A stretch of 64,000 nucleotides of DNA from Actinostola sp. cb2023 (lineage: Eukaryota > Cnidaria > Anthozoa > Actiniaria > Actinostolidae): contig JAUJYZ010001573.1 in NCBI GenBank assembly GCA_033675265.1, positions 124,001 to 188,000 on the forward strand, given 5' to 3'. The notes beneath the pieces were generated by a model. It was not told the DNA's origin and ran no database searches. It worked only from the letters and a program-made list of their open reading frames with translations. Positions 26,031 through 39,400 of this stretch are shown piece by piece. Made by a program: the position numbers and the translations under genes. The stretch's first letter is position 1. Each line of letters opens with the position of its first letter.

Positions 26031-26444
26031 CAATGCAAACGTCTCAAAGTCATTTCTCCTTGCGCTAGGAACATCCTTTATTGCAAGTGCTATATAAATT
26101 AGGTTCTGAATGTACTAGTGTACATATTGGATTCCTTGTATAATAACGGCGAAACTCACCATATCGTATTTCAGAGGTTATGTCTTGCAGATTATGTACA
26201 GATTTAAAGACCTGTGTGCGATCCCATGATGCCTTGCGCCAATGTTTAGATTTTGTGTATACATTCACCTGATTTTTGATTTTTATTCCATTCCATTTCA
26301 CCTGCTAAAACTATATAAGATGTCTTTAAATCACTAGAATATTTTTTTTTTGATCAAGGATGGTTCAAACCGATGCCAAATCGTACATATTTTCTTTTGA
26401 TCTAAATTCTCTTTCAAATCTGGATTTTCCTCTTCGCGCAAGGC

Positions 26445-26690
26445 ACCATGGGATCGGATACAGGCGCCCGTTTCTCGAAAGCTTATCGGGTCCGAAAAGG
26501 GTGTCCTTAAAAATCTATAGCTTCAAAACAAAGTAGTTTATAGACATGAAACTTTGCATGGAGGGAAAGTTTGTTCATATTAAAAACATGTCAAAAGAAC
26601 AGCTTTGTAGAGTAAGTGTCTCAGATTTCTGGAATGTCTTTTCGGGCCCGAAAAGCTTACGGAGCTTTCGAGAAACAGGCCCCAGGGCCT
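26445..26690. mobile_element. Degenerate inverted-repeat element
   Basis: CCCGTTTCTCGAAAGCTTA at left pairs with GCTTTCGAGAAACAGGCC at right around a 190 bp interior. Confidence 0.6.
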
Positions 26691-26699
26691 TTAACATTA

Positions 26700-27840
26700 A
26701 TAGCTGTATACACCTATTTCAAAATGAGTTGTCTGTGTCACGGGCTGATAAGAAGGCTAAAACTCCTCGGATTGGTTCCAGATCGCGTAGAGGTACACAG
26801 CATGTCAGCAGAAACTGTTTTGACTCTATGTAGATTTGTATATCAAAATATTGCTATATTATCGTATGATATACAAATGTACATAGAGTCGTTTTCATAT
26901 GAGTGGGAAAGTTACCGCATCGTCACCGCACCGCGCCTTGCCGTATTAGCCATTCCGAGTTTGCGGAAAGGACTGGGACCGAGTGCAAAAATTAATGTAA
27001 TTATAAAATGAACCACATCACAAGATAACATTGAAATTAGTAAGTTTACCGAGTTTGAGCATGTTTGGGTGAATACGAAACAGAATAACAGGCATTTAAA
27101 AGTCGCAAAAATAAGAGAGAATGTATGGACCTTAGAGACGGCGTACCCCCAAAACCATACATTAATTGCATAATCGTTGTCGGGTTCAAAATCATAAATC
27201 TCTAGAAGTACTTATTTTTATGATTTTTTGAAAGCTTGCTATTCAGTTATATCCAAACACTCTCAAACTTGATAAACTTACTAACTTTGGTGTGATCTTT
27301 ATTGTAATGGTTCATTTCTAAATCAAATAATATTTCTACTCTCGGTCCCAGTCCCTTCCGCAACCTCGGAATGGCTAATTGAAAGAGTTTGATTGGATGA
27401 GATGCATATGCACGCTTTTTTATTGGTTCAGAAAGGAAGCCATTTGAGTGTCACGGTACCGTAGGTTTCTCACTCGTACGAAAACGACTCTGAGCTTGGG
27501 CTTCCTGTGGTCTACATCCAATGTCATAGGATATATAACACAGAAAACCGTATTAGTGAAATAGGTGTATACGTTATAGGTAGCTAAACTTAGTGCTAAA
27601 ATCCATAAAATTTTAGAAAAACCATGTGCACAGTTTTTCATCATGTAAAGTTAATACGAAAAACATAGCGGTTTCAGTTTAGTGATTCAAAGATTGTTCT
27701 TTTCCTTTCGTACAACTGACTACCAAACAGGCTTTTTACTATCCATACCTCAAGAGGAAAATGTACGTATTTATGTATATTATAGAAAACTAGACGATTT
27801 TATAAGAGTTTTGCATGAATGTTTACAACTTTAACTAAAC
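26700..27840. other. No gene seen
   Basis: Intergenic DNA with an inverted pair around CATTCCGAGTTTGCGGAAGG (near 26950) and 27350-27375. No supported exon on either strand. Confidence 0.4.
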
Positions 27841-28551
27841 AAGATGGCGGCTTTACATTTTACCACAATCCTTTGCGCGCCGCAACATAGAGTGTTGAGA
27901 ACCGACCAAAATTTATAAATATGAAGCTGTTACCTGCTTTCCCGGCCTGCTTTATTTATGTGAACGTGTCAGATAGTTTGTAGATGCGAGTTCTGATTTA
28001 GGTTAGTATGAAGCTGATACCTGCTTTATTTATGTGAACGTGTCAGACAGTTTGTAGATGCGAGTAGTGCTGATTTAGGTTAAGTATGAAGCTGTTACCT
28101 GCTTTATTTATGTGAACGTGTCAGACAGATTGTAGATGTGAGTAGTACTGATTTAGGTTAAGTATGAAGCTGTTACCTGCTTTAGTTTATGTGAACGTGT
28201 CAGACAGTTTGTAGATGTGAGTAGTACTGATTTAGGTTAAGTATGAAGCTGTTACTTGCTTTATTTATGTGAACGTGTCAGACAGTTTGTAGATGCGAGT
28301 AGCACTGATTTAGGTTAAGTATGAAGCTGTTACCTGCTTTATTTATGTGAACGTGTCAGACAGTTTGTAGATGTGAGTAGTACTGATTTAGGTTAAGTAT
28401 GAAGCTGTTACCTGCTTTATTTATGTGAACGTGTCAGACAGTTTGTAGATGTGAGTAGTACTGATTTAGGTTAAGTATGAAGCTGTTACTTGCTTTATTT
28501 ATGTGAACGTGTCAGACAGTTTGTAGATGTGAGTAGTACTGATTTAGGTTA

Positions 28552-28899
28552 AGGTGCAGTAATACGGGCAACAAAATCGTGCAACTTGTCGTGCAACATT
28601 GTTGCGTTGCAAGTTGTAAAGCAATGTTTCTCGTATTACCACCGTTCGCGCAACTTGTCGCGCAACACATTTTCGTGTTGCAGGTTGCAAAACTTTGTTG
28701 CGCAAAGTAGAAGCTCTTTCTACTGACTTCATGCAACAAAGTTTTGCAACCTGCAACACCGAAAATTTAATTTGCTGCGCGACAAGTTGCGCGCGAACGA
28801 TGGTAATACGAGAAACATTGCTCTGCAACTTGCAACGCAACAATCTGAACAATCTTGCGCGACAAGTTGCACGATTTTGTTGCTCGTATTACCGCACCT
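28552..28899. mobile_element. TTA-flanked MITE nested in the 78 bp array, copy 1
   Basis: Ends AGGTGCAGTAATACGGGCAA and its complement, with TTA at 28549-28551 and 28900-28902. The interior is built from GCAACTTG/CAAGTTGC inverted blocks. Confidence 0.9.
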
Positions 28900-29063
28900 T
28901 TAAGTATGAAGCTGTTACCTGCTTTATTTATGTGAACGTGTCAGACAGTTTGTAGATGTGAGTAGTACTGATTTAGGTTAAGTATGAAGCTGTTACTTGC
29001 TTTATTTATGTGAACGTGTCAGACAGTTTGTAGATGTGAGTAGTACTGTACTGATTTAGGTTA

Positions 29064-29412
29064 AGGTGCAGTAATACGGGCAAGAAAATCGTGCAACTTG
29101 TCGTGCAACATTGTTGCGTTGCAAGTTGTAGAGCAATGTTTCTCGTATTACCACCGTTCGCGCAACTTGTCGCGCAACACATTTTCGTGTTGCAGGTTGC
29201 AAAACTTTGTTGGCAAAGTAGAAGCTCTTTCTACTGACTTCATGCAACAAAGTTTTGCAACCTGCAACACACCGAAAATTTAATTTGCTGCGCGACAAGT
29301 TGCGCGAACGATGGTAATACGAGAAACATTGCTCTGCAACTTGCAACGCAACAATCTGATGACAATGTTGCGCGACAAGTTGCACGATTTTGTTGCTCGT
29401 ATTACCGCACCT
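29064..29412. mobile_element. TTA-flanked MITE nested in the 78 bp array, copy 2
   Basis: Nearly identical to 28552-28899 and inserted at the same register of the array unit, with TTA on both sides. Confidence 0.9.
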
Positions 29413-30435
29413 TTAAGTATGAAGCTGTTACGGGCTGCTTTATTTATGTGAACGTGTCAGACAGTTTGTAGATGTGAGTAGTACTGATTTAGGTTAAGTA
29501 TGAAGCTGTTACTTGCTTTATTTATGTGAACGTGTCAGACAGTTTGTAGATGCGAGTAGCACTGATTTAGGTTAAGTATGAAGCTGTTACTTGCTTTATT
29601 TATGTGAACGTGTCAGACAGTTTGTAGATGCGAGTAGCACTGATTTAGGTTAAGTATGAAGCTGTTACCTGCTTTATTTATGTGAACGTGTCAGACAGTT
29701 TGTAGATGTGAGTAGTACTGATTTAGGTTAAGTATGAAGCTGATACCTGCTTTATTTATGTGAACGTGTCAGATAGTTTGTAGATGTGAGTAGTACTGAT
29801 TTAGGTTCTCAAAGGATTGTGGTATATTGTACATCCGCCATCTTCTTTTGTATGGTAAATTGAGTAACGTCTACCTTCATCGGCAGCCTGAATAATTAAT
29901 TATATATCTGGAAACAAAAATTGTGTTCCCTGTGGCTCGCTACGCCTCTACTGACAAATTCTATTTTCAAAAGCTTAAATGTCGAAATATTAATTTAAAT
30001 ATGCTATTTATTACTGTAAGGTAGCTTAAAATCGCTGATGCAACCGATAATTGAGGAAAACGCTCAAGTCGTAGTCCGCTGTTCTCTGTGATGCCCTGTT
30101 TACACGAGAGAGATAACCCTAGCCGCTAGGGTCAACTCTATCGTTCGCATATTCCCTGTCTAGGGTTATAATAATAATAATAATAATAATTTCTTTATAA
30201 ACGCATCATACATACATCATATCTCTCTCTCATGTAAACTGCCGGGCCTTAGAAGACTTTGCAGGGAAAGCTAGCAAGAGACCATAATAGTTTGTTCTTG
30301 TTTGACGCAATTCTTCGACGACTTCAAGAGTTTTTGATTTTCCGACTACTTTCGGCTACCGAGGTCTTCCCCACTATATATAATATATGACCTTACCACC
30401 ACATCACTAACCACCAAGGCAGCTGAAGGCTTCAA

Positions 30436-33400
30436 CTACGTCACAGTCACATATAGCAACATCATACAGGTTAAAACCAGTAAAACTAGTTCTGGTGATT
30501 GACGTGAACCACGTGACCGACGAGCTGCCTCTGTAAAAGAATTCAAAATCACAAGTCAAGACTAGTGCCCAGGGTATCTCGAAAATAAACGAGGGAGTCT
30601 GGGTACGAACCTTGCACCAGTGGAGGTCCCCGTATGGGATCAATGTAGACCTTCATGGGACCCAGTGTGACGTCATATAGCTTGGTTGTCAAGTTGATTA
30701 ATTGGGTTAGGTTGTCGTCGAAGATTACTTCATCTGTTTCTCGTGTTGTGATGTCACGCTTGGTGAGGTACCGGGGCTTCTCCGAGTCCGAGCAGGCCCG
30801 GTGACAGCGCGATGCATTGTTGTCCTTGTGACAGACGATTACCTCGCAGTGAAGGTACACCTCGCTGGTGGGTTGGGTCGTGAATCGGAACGCTTGGAAG
30901 CTGAACCGTTGCTTCACGTCGATGGACGACTTGTAGTTGAGTGTTTCGTCTGTGGGGCAACTTTGAAGAGACACGAAGAAATGAATGAAAAACTAATGAA
31001 ATGAAAATGACGACGATGATGATATATATAGAGAGCATTTCACATTGTCTCAATGCGCTTCACAACCGATGGAGGACTTTTTCGGGCTGCATATGAAAGG
31101 CGCCCATGGCAGCCGAGCAGCTTACAATCATGATGAGTTATATTAGTATGTTAGTAAATTATTTCGCTGGAAAAGCGAAACTTCCTAGCTGTCTACAACC
31201 AGTCTCTCTGGACTGAGTTGATCAAGCGCTAAAATATATCGAATGTACAAGAAATTAATATGAAAACACAGTCACCACGAATACCACAATTACTACCACG
31301 TAAACCAACACGTTGGACCACGTCTGGAATGTCTAGACCCAAGACAGTTTGTGATCATGCACGTTTCAAAATTCACGGCGCTTATCATCATTGTAATCAT
31401 CATCGTAATCATCATCGTCGACGACACTATCGCCAACAAAATCAGCTCCTAGTTATTTTAAATATACCACCACCACTGCATCTACCACTGCTACTACCAC
31501 CACTAACGTTGTAACCAGCATTGCACTACCATCACTGCCTCAGTCTACCACCACCACCACCACTTCTACGAACACTACCACTACTTCCACCATCGTTTCC
31601 ACTGCCTCAGTCTACCACCAACACTTCCACCTACCACTACTTCCACCACCACCACCATTACAACAACACCAGTTTCCACTGCCTCAGTCTACCACCAACA
31701 CTTCCACCTACCACTACTTCCACCACCACCACCACTACAACAACACCAGTTTCCACTGCCTCAGTCTACCACCAACACGTCTACCTACCACTACTTCCAC
31801 CACCACCACCATTATAACAACACCAGTTCCCATTGCCTCAGTCTACCACCAACACTTCCACCTACCACTACTTCCACCACCACCACCATTACAACAACAC
31901 CAGTTTCCACTGCCTCAGTCTACCACCAACACTTCCACCTACCACTACTTCCACCACCACCACCATTACAACAACACCAGTTCCCATTGCCTCAGTCTAC
32001 CACCAACACTTCCACCTACCACTACTTCCACCACCACCACCATTACAACAACACCAGTTTCCACTGCCTCAGTCTACCACCAACACTTCCACCTACCACT
32101 ACTTCCACCACCACCACCACCATTACAACAACACCAGTTTCCATTGCCTCAGTCTACCACCAATACTTACACCTACCACTACTTCCACCACCACCACCAT
32201 TACAACAACACCAGTTTCCACTGCCTCAGTCTACCACCAACACTTCCACCTACCACTACTTCCACCACCCACCACTATTACAACAACACCAGTTTCCACT
32301 GTCTCAGTCTACCACCAACACTTCTACCTACCACTACTTCCACCACCACCACCATTACAACAACACCAGTTTCCATTGCCTCAGTCTACCACCAACACTT
32401 CCACCTACCACTACTTCCCACCACCACCATTACAACAACACCACTTTCCACTGCCTCAGTCTACCACCAACACTTCCACCTACCACTACTTCCACCACCA
32501 CCACCATTACAACAACAACAGTTTCCACTGCCTCAGTCTACCACCAACACTTCCACCTACCACTACTTCCACCACCACCATTACAACAACACCAGTTTCC
32601 ACTGCCTCAGGCTACCACCAACACTTCCACCTACCACTACTTCCACCACCACCACCATTACAACAACACCAGTTTCCATTGCCTCAGTCTACCACCAACA
32701 CTTCCACCTACCACTACTTCCACCACCACCATTACAACAACACCAGTTTCCACTGCCTCAGTCTACCACCAACACTTCCACCTACTACTTCTACTTCCAC
32801 CACCACCACCATTACAACAACACCAGTTTCCATTGCCTCAGTCTACCACCAACACTTCCACCTACCACTACTTCCACCACCACCACCATTACAACAACAC
32901 CAGTTTCCACTGCCTCAGTCTACCACCAACACGTCTACCTACCACTACTTCCACCACCACCACCATTACAACAACACCAGTTTCCACTGCCTCAGTCTAC
33001 CACCAACACTTCCACCTACCACTACTTCCACCACCACCACCATTACAACAACACCAGTTTCCATTGCCTCAGTCTACCACCAACACTTCCACCTACCACT
33101 ACTTCCACCACCACCACCATTACAACAACACCAGTTTCCACTGTCTCAGTCTACCACCAACACTTCCACCTACCACTACTTCCACCACCACCACCACCAC
33201 CATTACAACAACACCAGTTTCCATTGCCTCAGTCTACCACCAACACTTCCACCTACACACTTACTTCCACCACCACCATTACAACAACACCAGTTTCCAC
33301 TGTCTCAGTCTACCACCAACACGTCTACCTACCACTACTTCCACCACCACCACCATTACAACAACACCAGTTTCCACTGCCTCAGTCTACCACCAACACG

Positions 33401-36400
33401 TCACCTACCACTACTTCCACCACCACCACCATTACAACAACACCAGTTTCCATTGTTTCAGTCTACCACCAACACTTCCACCTACCACTACTTCCACCAC
33501 CACCACCATTACAACAACACCAGTTTCCATTGCCTCAGTCTACCACCAACACTTCCACCTACCACTACTTCCACCACCACCACCACCATTACAACAACAC
33601 CAGTTTCCACTGCCTCAGTCTACCACCAACACTTCCACCTACCACTACTTCCACCACCACCACCACTACAACAACACCAGTTTCCACTGCCTCAGTCTAC
33701 CACCAACACTTCCACCTACCACTACTTCCACCACCACCACCATTACAACAACACCAGTTTCCACTGCCTCAGGCTACCACCAACACTTCCACCTACCACT
33801 ACTTCCACCAACACCACCATTACAACAACACCAGTTTCCATTGCCTCAGTCTACCACCAACACTTCCACCTACCACTACTTCCACCACCACCATTACAAC
33901 AACACCAGTTTCCACTGTCTCAGTCTACCACCAACACTTCCACCTACCACTACTTCCACCACCACCACCACCACCATTACAACAACACCAGTTTCCATTG
34001 CCTCAGTCTACCACCAACACTTCCACCTACCACTACTTCCACCACCACCATTACAACAACACCAGTTTCCACTGTCTCAGTCTACCACCAACACGTCTAC
34101 CTACCACTACTTCCACCACCACCACCACTACAACAACACCAGTTTCCACTGCCTCAGTCTACACCAACACTTCCACCTACCACTACTTCCACCACCACCA
34201 CCATTACAACAACACCAGTTTCCATTGCCTCAGTCTACCACCAACACTTCCACCTACCACTACTTCCACCACCACCACCACCACCATTACAACAACACCA
34301 GTTTCCATTGCCTCAGTCTACCACCAACACTTCCACCTACCACTACTTCCACCACCACCATTACAACAACACCAGTTTCCACTGCCTCAGTCTACCACCA
34401 ACACTTCCACCTACCACTACTTCCACCACCACCACCATTACAACAACACCAGTTTCCACTGCCTCAGCTACCACCAACACTTCCACCTACCACTACTTCC
34501 ACCACCACCATTACAACAACACCAGTTTCCACTGCCTCAGGCTACCACCAACACTTCCACCTACCACTACTTCCACCACCACCACCACCATTACAACAAC
34601 ACCAGTTTCCATTGCCTCAGTCTACCACCAACACTTCCACCTACCACTACTTCCACCACCACCACCATTACAACAACACCAGTTTCCATTGCCTCAGTCT
34701 ACCACCAACACTTCCACCTACCACTACTTCCACCACCACCATTACAACAACACCAGTTTCCACTGCCTCAGTCTACCACCAACACTTCCACCTACCACTA
34801 CTTCCACCACCACCACCATTACAACAACACCAGTTTCCACTGCCTCAGTCTACCACCAACACTTCCACCTACCACTACTTCCACCACCACCACCATTACA
34901 ACAACACCAGTTTCCACTGCCTCAGGCTACCACCAACACTTCCACCTACCACTACTTCCACCACCACCACCACCACCATTACAACAACACCAGTTTCCAT
35001 TGCCTCAGTCTACCACCAACACTTCCACCTACCACTACTTCCACCACCACCACCACCATTACAACAACACCAGTTTCCATTGCCTCAGTCTACCACCAAC
35101 ACTTCCACCTACCACTAATTCCACCACCACCACCACCATTACAACAACACCAGTTTCCATTGCCTCAGTCTACCACCAACACTTCCACCTACCACTACTT
35201 CCACCACCACCACCACCATTACAACAACACCAGTTCCCATTGCCTCAGTCTACCACCAACACTTCCACCTACCACTACTTCCACCACCACCACCACTGCA
35301 ACAACACCAGTTTCCACTGCCTCAGTCTACTACCAACACTACCACTACTTCCACCAGTTTCCCCTGCCTCAGTCTACCACCAATACCTCCACCAACTCTA
35401 CTGCATTACTTCCATCACCACCACCGTTTCCACTGCCTCAATCTACCACCAACACTAGCACTTCCACTACTTCCACAACCAATAGACGCAACCAATCGAG
35501 GTGAGTTGAGAAGACCTACCCATTTCTGAGAACATAGTACTTGACTTTGTCCTTGGGGTCTGGTGAAGGAGTTGCTTTACAACGATCCAGAAACAAGGTC
35601 AGGGCTGACGCATTTGTCACTACTTTTACCTGTAGATATATTCGCTCTCCTACTCGTACTCGTACAGGGAAACGAGTGTATGGACTGAAGTACTTATTGG
35701 TTTGAAACATATTCATTGTAAATGTAAAGTTTCCCATTTGTACTGAAAGAGAAAGTAAACATTGAATCACTGACCTGCTCGGTCTTCATATACCCTGAAA
35801 TGACTGTCCTAAACTTCATTGCAAATACATCACACACAAAAACACTGTATCATAAGAGTGCATAGCGTGGTTTAATGTGGTGTAGTGTATGGCATGTTGT
35901 AGTGTAATGTGGTGTGGGGGAGTGGTGTGATGTAGCGTAATGTGGTGTGGTATGGCCTAGTGTAATGTACTGTGTTATGGCATGTGTGGTACGAGTGGTG
36001 TAGTATTTGGTATCGTGTGTGTTGTTGTTTAGTAGGACAAGGTGTAGTATGGCCTAGTGTGATGTACTGTGTTGTGGTACGTGTGGTGTAGTATTTGGTA
36101 TCATGAGTTGTAGTCGGGTGTAATGTTGTTTAGTATGATAAGGTGTAGTATGTTGTAGTGTTATGTAGTGTTGTGGCATGCGTGTAGTATTTGGTATCGT
36201 GTGTTGTAGTGTGTTATTGTTTAGTAGGACAAGGTGTGGTATGCAGTGTGATGTAGTGTTGTGGCATGTGTGGCGTAGTATTTGGTATCGTGTGTGTTGT
36301 AGTGTGATGCTGTGTAGTAGGACAAGGTGCGGCATGTTGTAGTGTGATGTGATGTGTAGTGGCATGTGATTTCAAACCTACCTTTAGGTTTAGTTATAAT

Positions 36401-39400
36401 CTTCCCCACTGTGCTAAATGCATTCAAAGTCATTTCAAATGTCGTGTAGTACGAACACTCAAACATAAAGAAATGCGATGGATATCGACTAATCGGACTG
36501 TTGCTCTTGAAAACCTCAGTATCAACAACATTGCTAAAAGTGAGCAAATCTTGGTTTGACGTGTACCGTGTCTTGCATGTACCCAGCGATGTTCGCATGA
36601 GGATATGCGTACTGTTGACATATGTGGCTTTACAATCGGTGTCATTGAAACGGAATGTTCTGGGGTCTAAGTAGAAGAACTTTGCTCGGTCTATGATGAG
36701 ATCCATAGACATTGGGTTACAGCGAACTCCCAGACCATCAGAAGATTCAACTAGAAAACACCAAAGAAACAATGAGATAAACTTGTCGATACCAAGGATG
36801 GGGCAGGGAAGGCAGGCAAGGGAGGGGAAGGGGAAGGGAGGGGAGTAGAGGGGAGGGGAGGAGGGGAAGACTGTGCCGGTTTTAAAAGGCGATTGATTCA
36901 AATGGAGCCAGGAGCTACTGTTATTAATTTATTTGAATTTTGAAGTAGCAAATGTAATACTTCAATTCTAGTCTCCCTGCTACAATGCAATTTGCTCTAG
37001 ATAGTGGTGTGTGTGTGTGGGGGGGGGGGGGGGGGGGGGGGGGGGGGAGGAGTGGTCTTGGTATTCATAGGTAGAATCATCTGTCCCTTACACTTAGCCT
37101 GTGTGACGGCTCTTAGCTTGAGGGGCTGGGGAGGGGATAGGGGAAGGGGGTCCCCTCCCCTTCCCCCTCCCCTCAAGAGCCGTCACACAGGCTACTCACA
37201 CTTTGCCCTGTCGTCATCCATTCAAAAATGAGAAAGAGGATAATGAGAACAAGATTGTCTTTGCTATGATCCAACTGCGTGAGATATGCGTGAGCTCGCG
37301 CGCGTTACACCACAGGCAACCCAAGCAATATTCTTTTGACGTTCTGACAGTATTTGTATGTGGTTCTATATTGGTAGTGGCAATATCAGGAGGGGGAGCA
37401 AAGTTTGAAAATCTTGGTACACAAGTCTCGCAACGCGGTGAAACTTTGCCAGAAAGCAAGACACATAAACACTTGAAATAACCTGATATTTTCACCACCG
37501 ATATCTACATAACCACGTATAAATCCTGTCAGAACGTCAAACGAATATTGGTTAACATGCCTGTGGTTACACGAGTGTCTGGTGTATAATGCACGCTCAC
37601 GTTAACGACTCCCAACCACTTTTAACAATACAAACGAACGACACAATGTCGCCATCGTTAATTTTCTCTTTCAAATCTTGAACAGTTGAAGATTTGTTCT
37701 CGGCAAAGCGAACAACTTCTAGACTGTGTATTTCAGCTTTCTAATCACTGTTTGTTTACACAATGAGTCGCCGTTTTGTATGACATTTAAAATATAGCAA
37801 ACGGTCAGGAAGTTCTGTATCTATCATTTAATGAACTCGAGGATATTCGGAAGTGATTTATAATCCCTTTGAGTCTTGCAAGTCATTTATCAAATCATTG
37901 CGCGAAGAGTGCACTCAGGAATACTAAAACCATGACTTTCCTTCCTTCCTTCCTCTATTCCTTCCTCTCTTTCTTCTTTCCTTTCTTCCTTTCTTCCTTC
38001 CTAGCACTACATAGTACAATGTCTTTTGTTTTCTATTGTTTCATTTGTGCTATTTCAGTAGTAGTAATTGCCCTATACCACTATGACGTCAAATCAAAAC
38101 AATCTAATGTTTAAACGCTAAGGATCATGGTCGCTAGAGGGGGACAAAACAGCAACAACACAAAGGATTTCCCAAATAAATGTATTTTACAGACGGTCTG
38201 AAAGCGATAAAAGTCACCAAACACAGTAAATATTGTGGGAAAAGTATCGATGAACATAATATCTGGAAACTAGCCAATTTGAAATCAAGCGAACCTCAGC
38301 AGAGCAGATTTAGTTCAAATTTCTATTGTTCTTCACGATTCTGTCCCCCTCATAAATAAGCCGTTACGTCATAGTGGTATAGGGCAATTCAATTAGGTAT
38401 AAATACTGTTTCACGCGGTGTTTCTAGCACACGAAATAGATCCAGTTTGAAAGCGTTCTTTTTGTCCTTTTTTGTAAATACGGTTTGGAAAAACGATCAG
38501 TTGTTGACCAAAACTTGAACTCGGAACTATAGAAATGCTAAATTAAAAAATTCAAGATTCATTTCGTATGTCTGCAAACAGACGTCTAGCAATCTCACAT
38601 GGCTCCCGCAGTGAAATGCATATAAACTCAACAACATAACGCGATAAACACGCGATTTTGAGGAGGTATTGTGAGTCGAAAGATCAGTCAGTACACGAGA
38701 AGGTGCAGTGAAGCGAGAATAGCAACGAATTGCGAATTATTGCAGAACGTAGAATATGAATTTAATAGCATTACAGCATATAAATGAGCAATACAATATA
38801 AAAAGGGCGCGCTTTTGCAATTATACTATACTGGCACTTGTGTCGGCCGCTAGCAATATAAAACTCCAACTATAAAGGCTTTGTTTTAGTTGACGAACTA
38901 ACGCTAATCTTTCAACAAGAATAACTGTAGAAACTCAACAGTCACTCGGTGTATTTTGGATTAGATTTTGAAATTGTTGATGTTAACCCGAGTAAAGCAT
39001 CTGTCTACTCACTACTCAGGTGCCACAGCGAGACGTCATATGCGCGCCGTCTAGTCACAGGTCAAGTGCAACAGCCGTGGAAGAACTATTTTTACACAAC
39101 ACTACATCAGTTTTGCAAGGCTCATTTTTGCTATTTTTGCAAATGTTTTTGATTCGTATCTTTAGGATGACATCCAAAATATACAACAATGAAATTGTGT
39201 TTTGTTGGACGATAAAGAATCGGTGTATTCTGAAAACAAGGTCTGCTATGGCAGGATGAGAAAATGTCAACCCTGGCATTCCCGCCAGACAAGAAAGCTT
39301 GGAAATTCAAAATGTGCTAATAGATAGCTTAGTCTATGAGATATAAAGACGTTAATGACCAGATGGGTCAATCTTTGGCTTCGTAAGATGTATTAAGATG

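Larger units (their letters stand above)
27841..29844. mobile_element. Transposon with internal 78 bp array, about 15 units
   Basis: AAGATGGCGG and the TACCACAATCCTTTG block at left are inverted at right. Between them the unit containing GTGAACGTGTCAGACAG recurs about 15 times, interrupted by two 348 bp MITE copies. An unexpanded relative is at 59101-59270. Confidence 0.85.

Noticed and set aside
31833..35504. A 1223-codon + strand frame and two overlapping frames over 1000 codons
   Set aside because: They are the three phases of a 77 bp minisatellite with no stop triplets. There is no start context, splice or domain evidence, and the array lies in an intron of a real gene.
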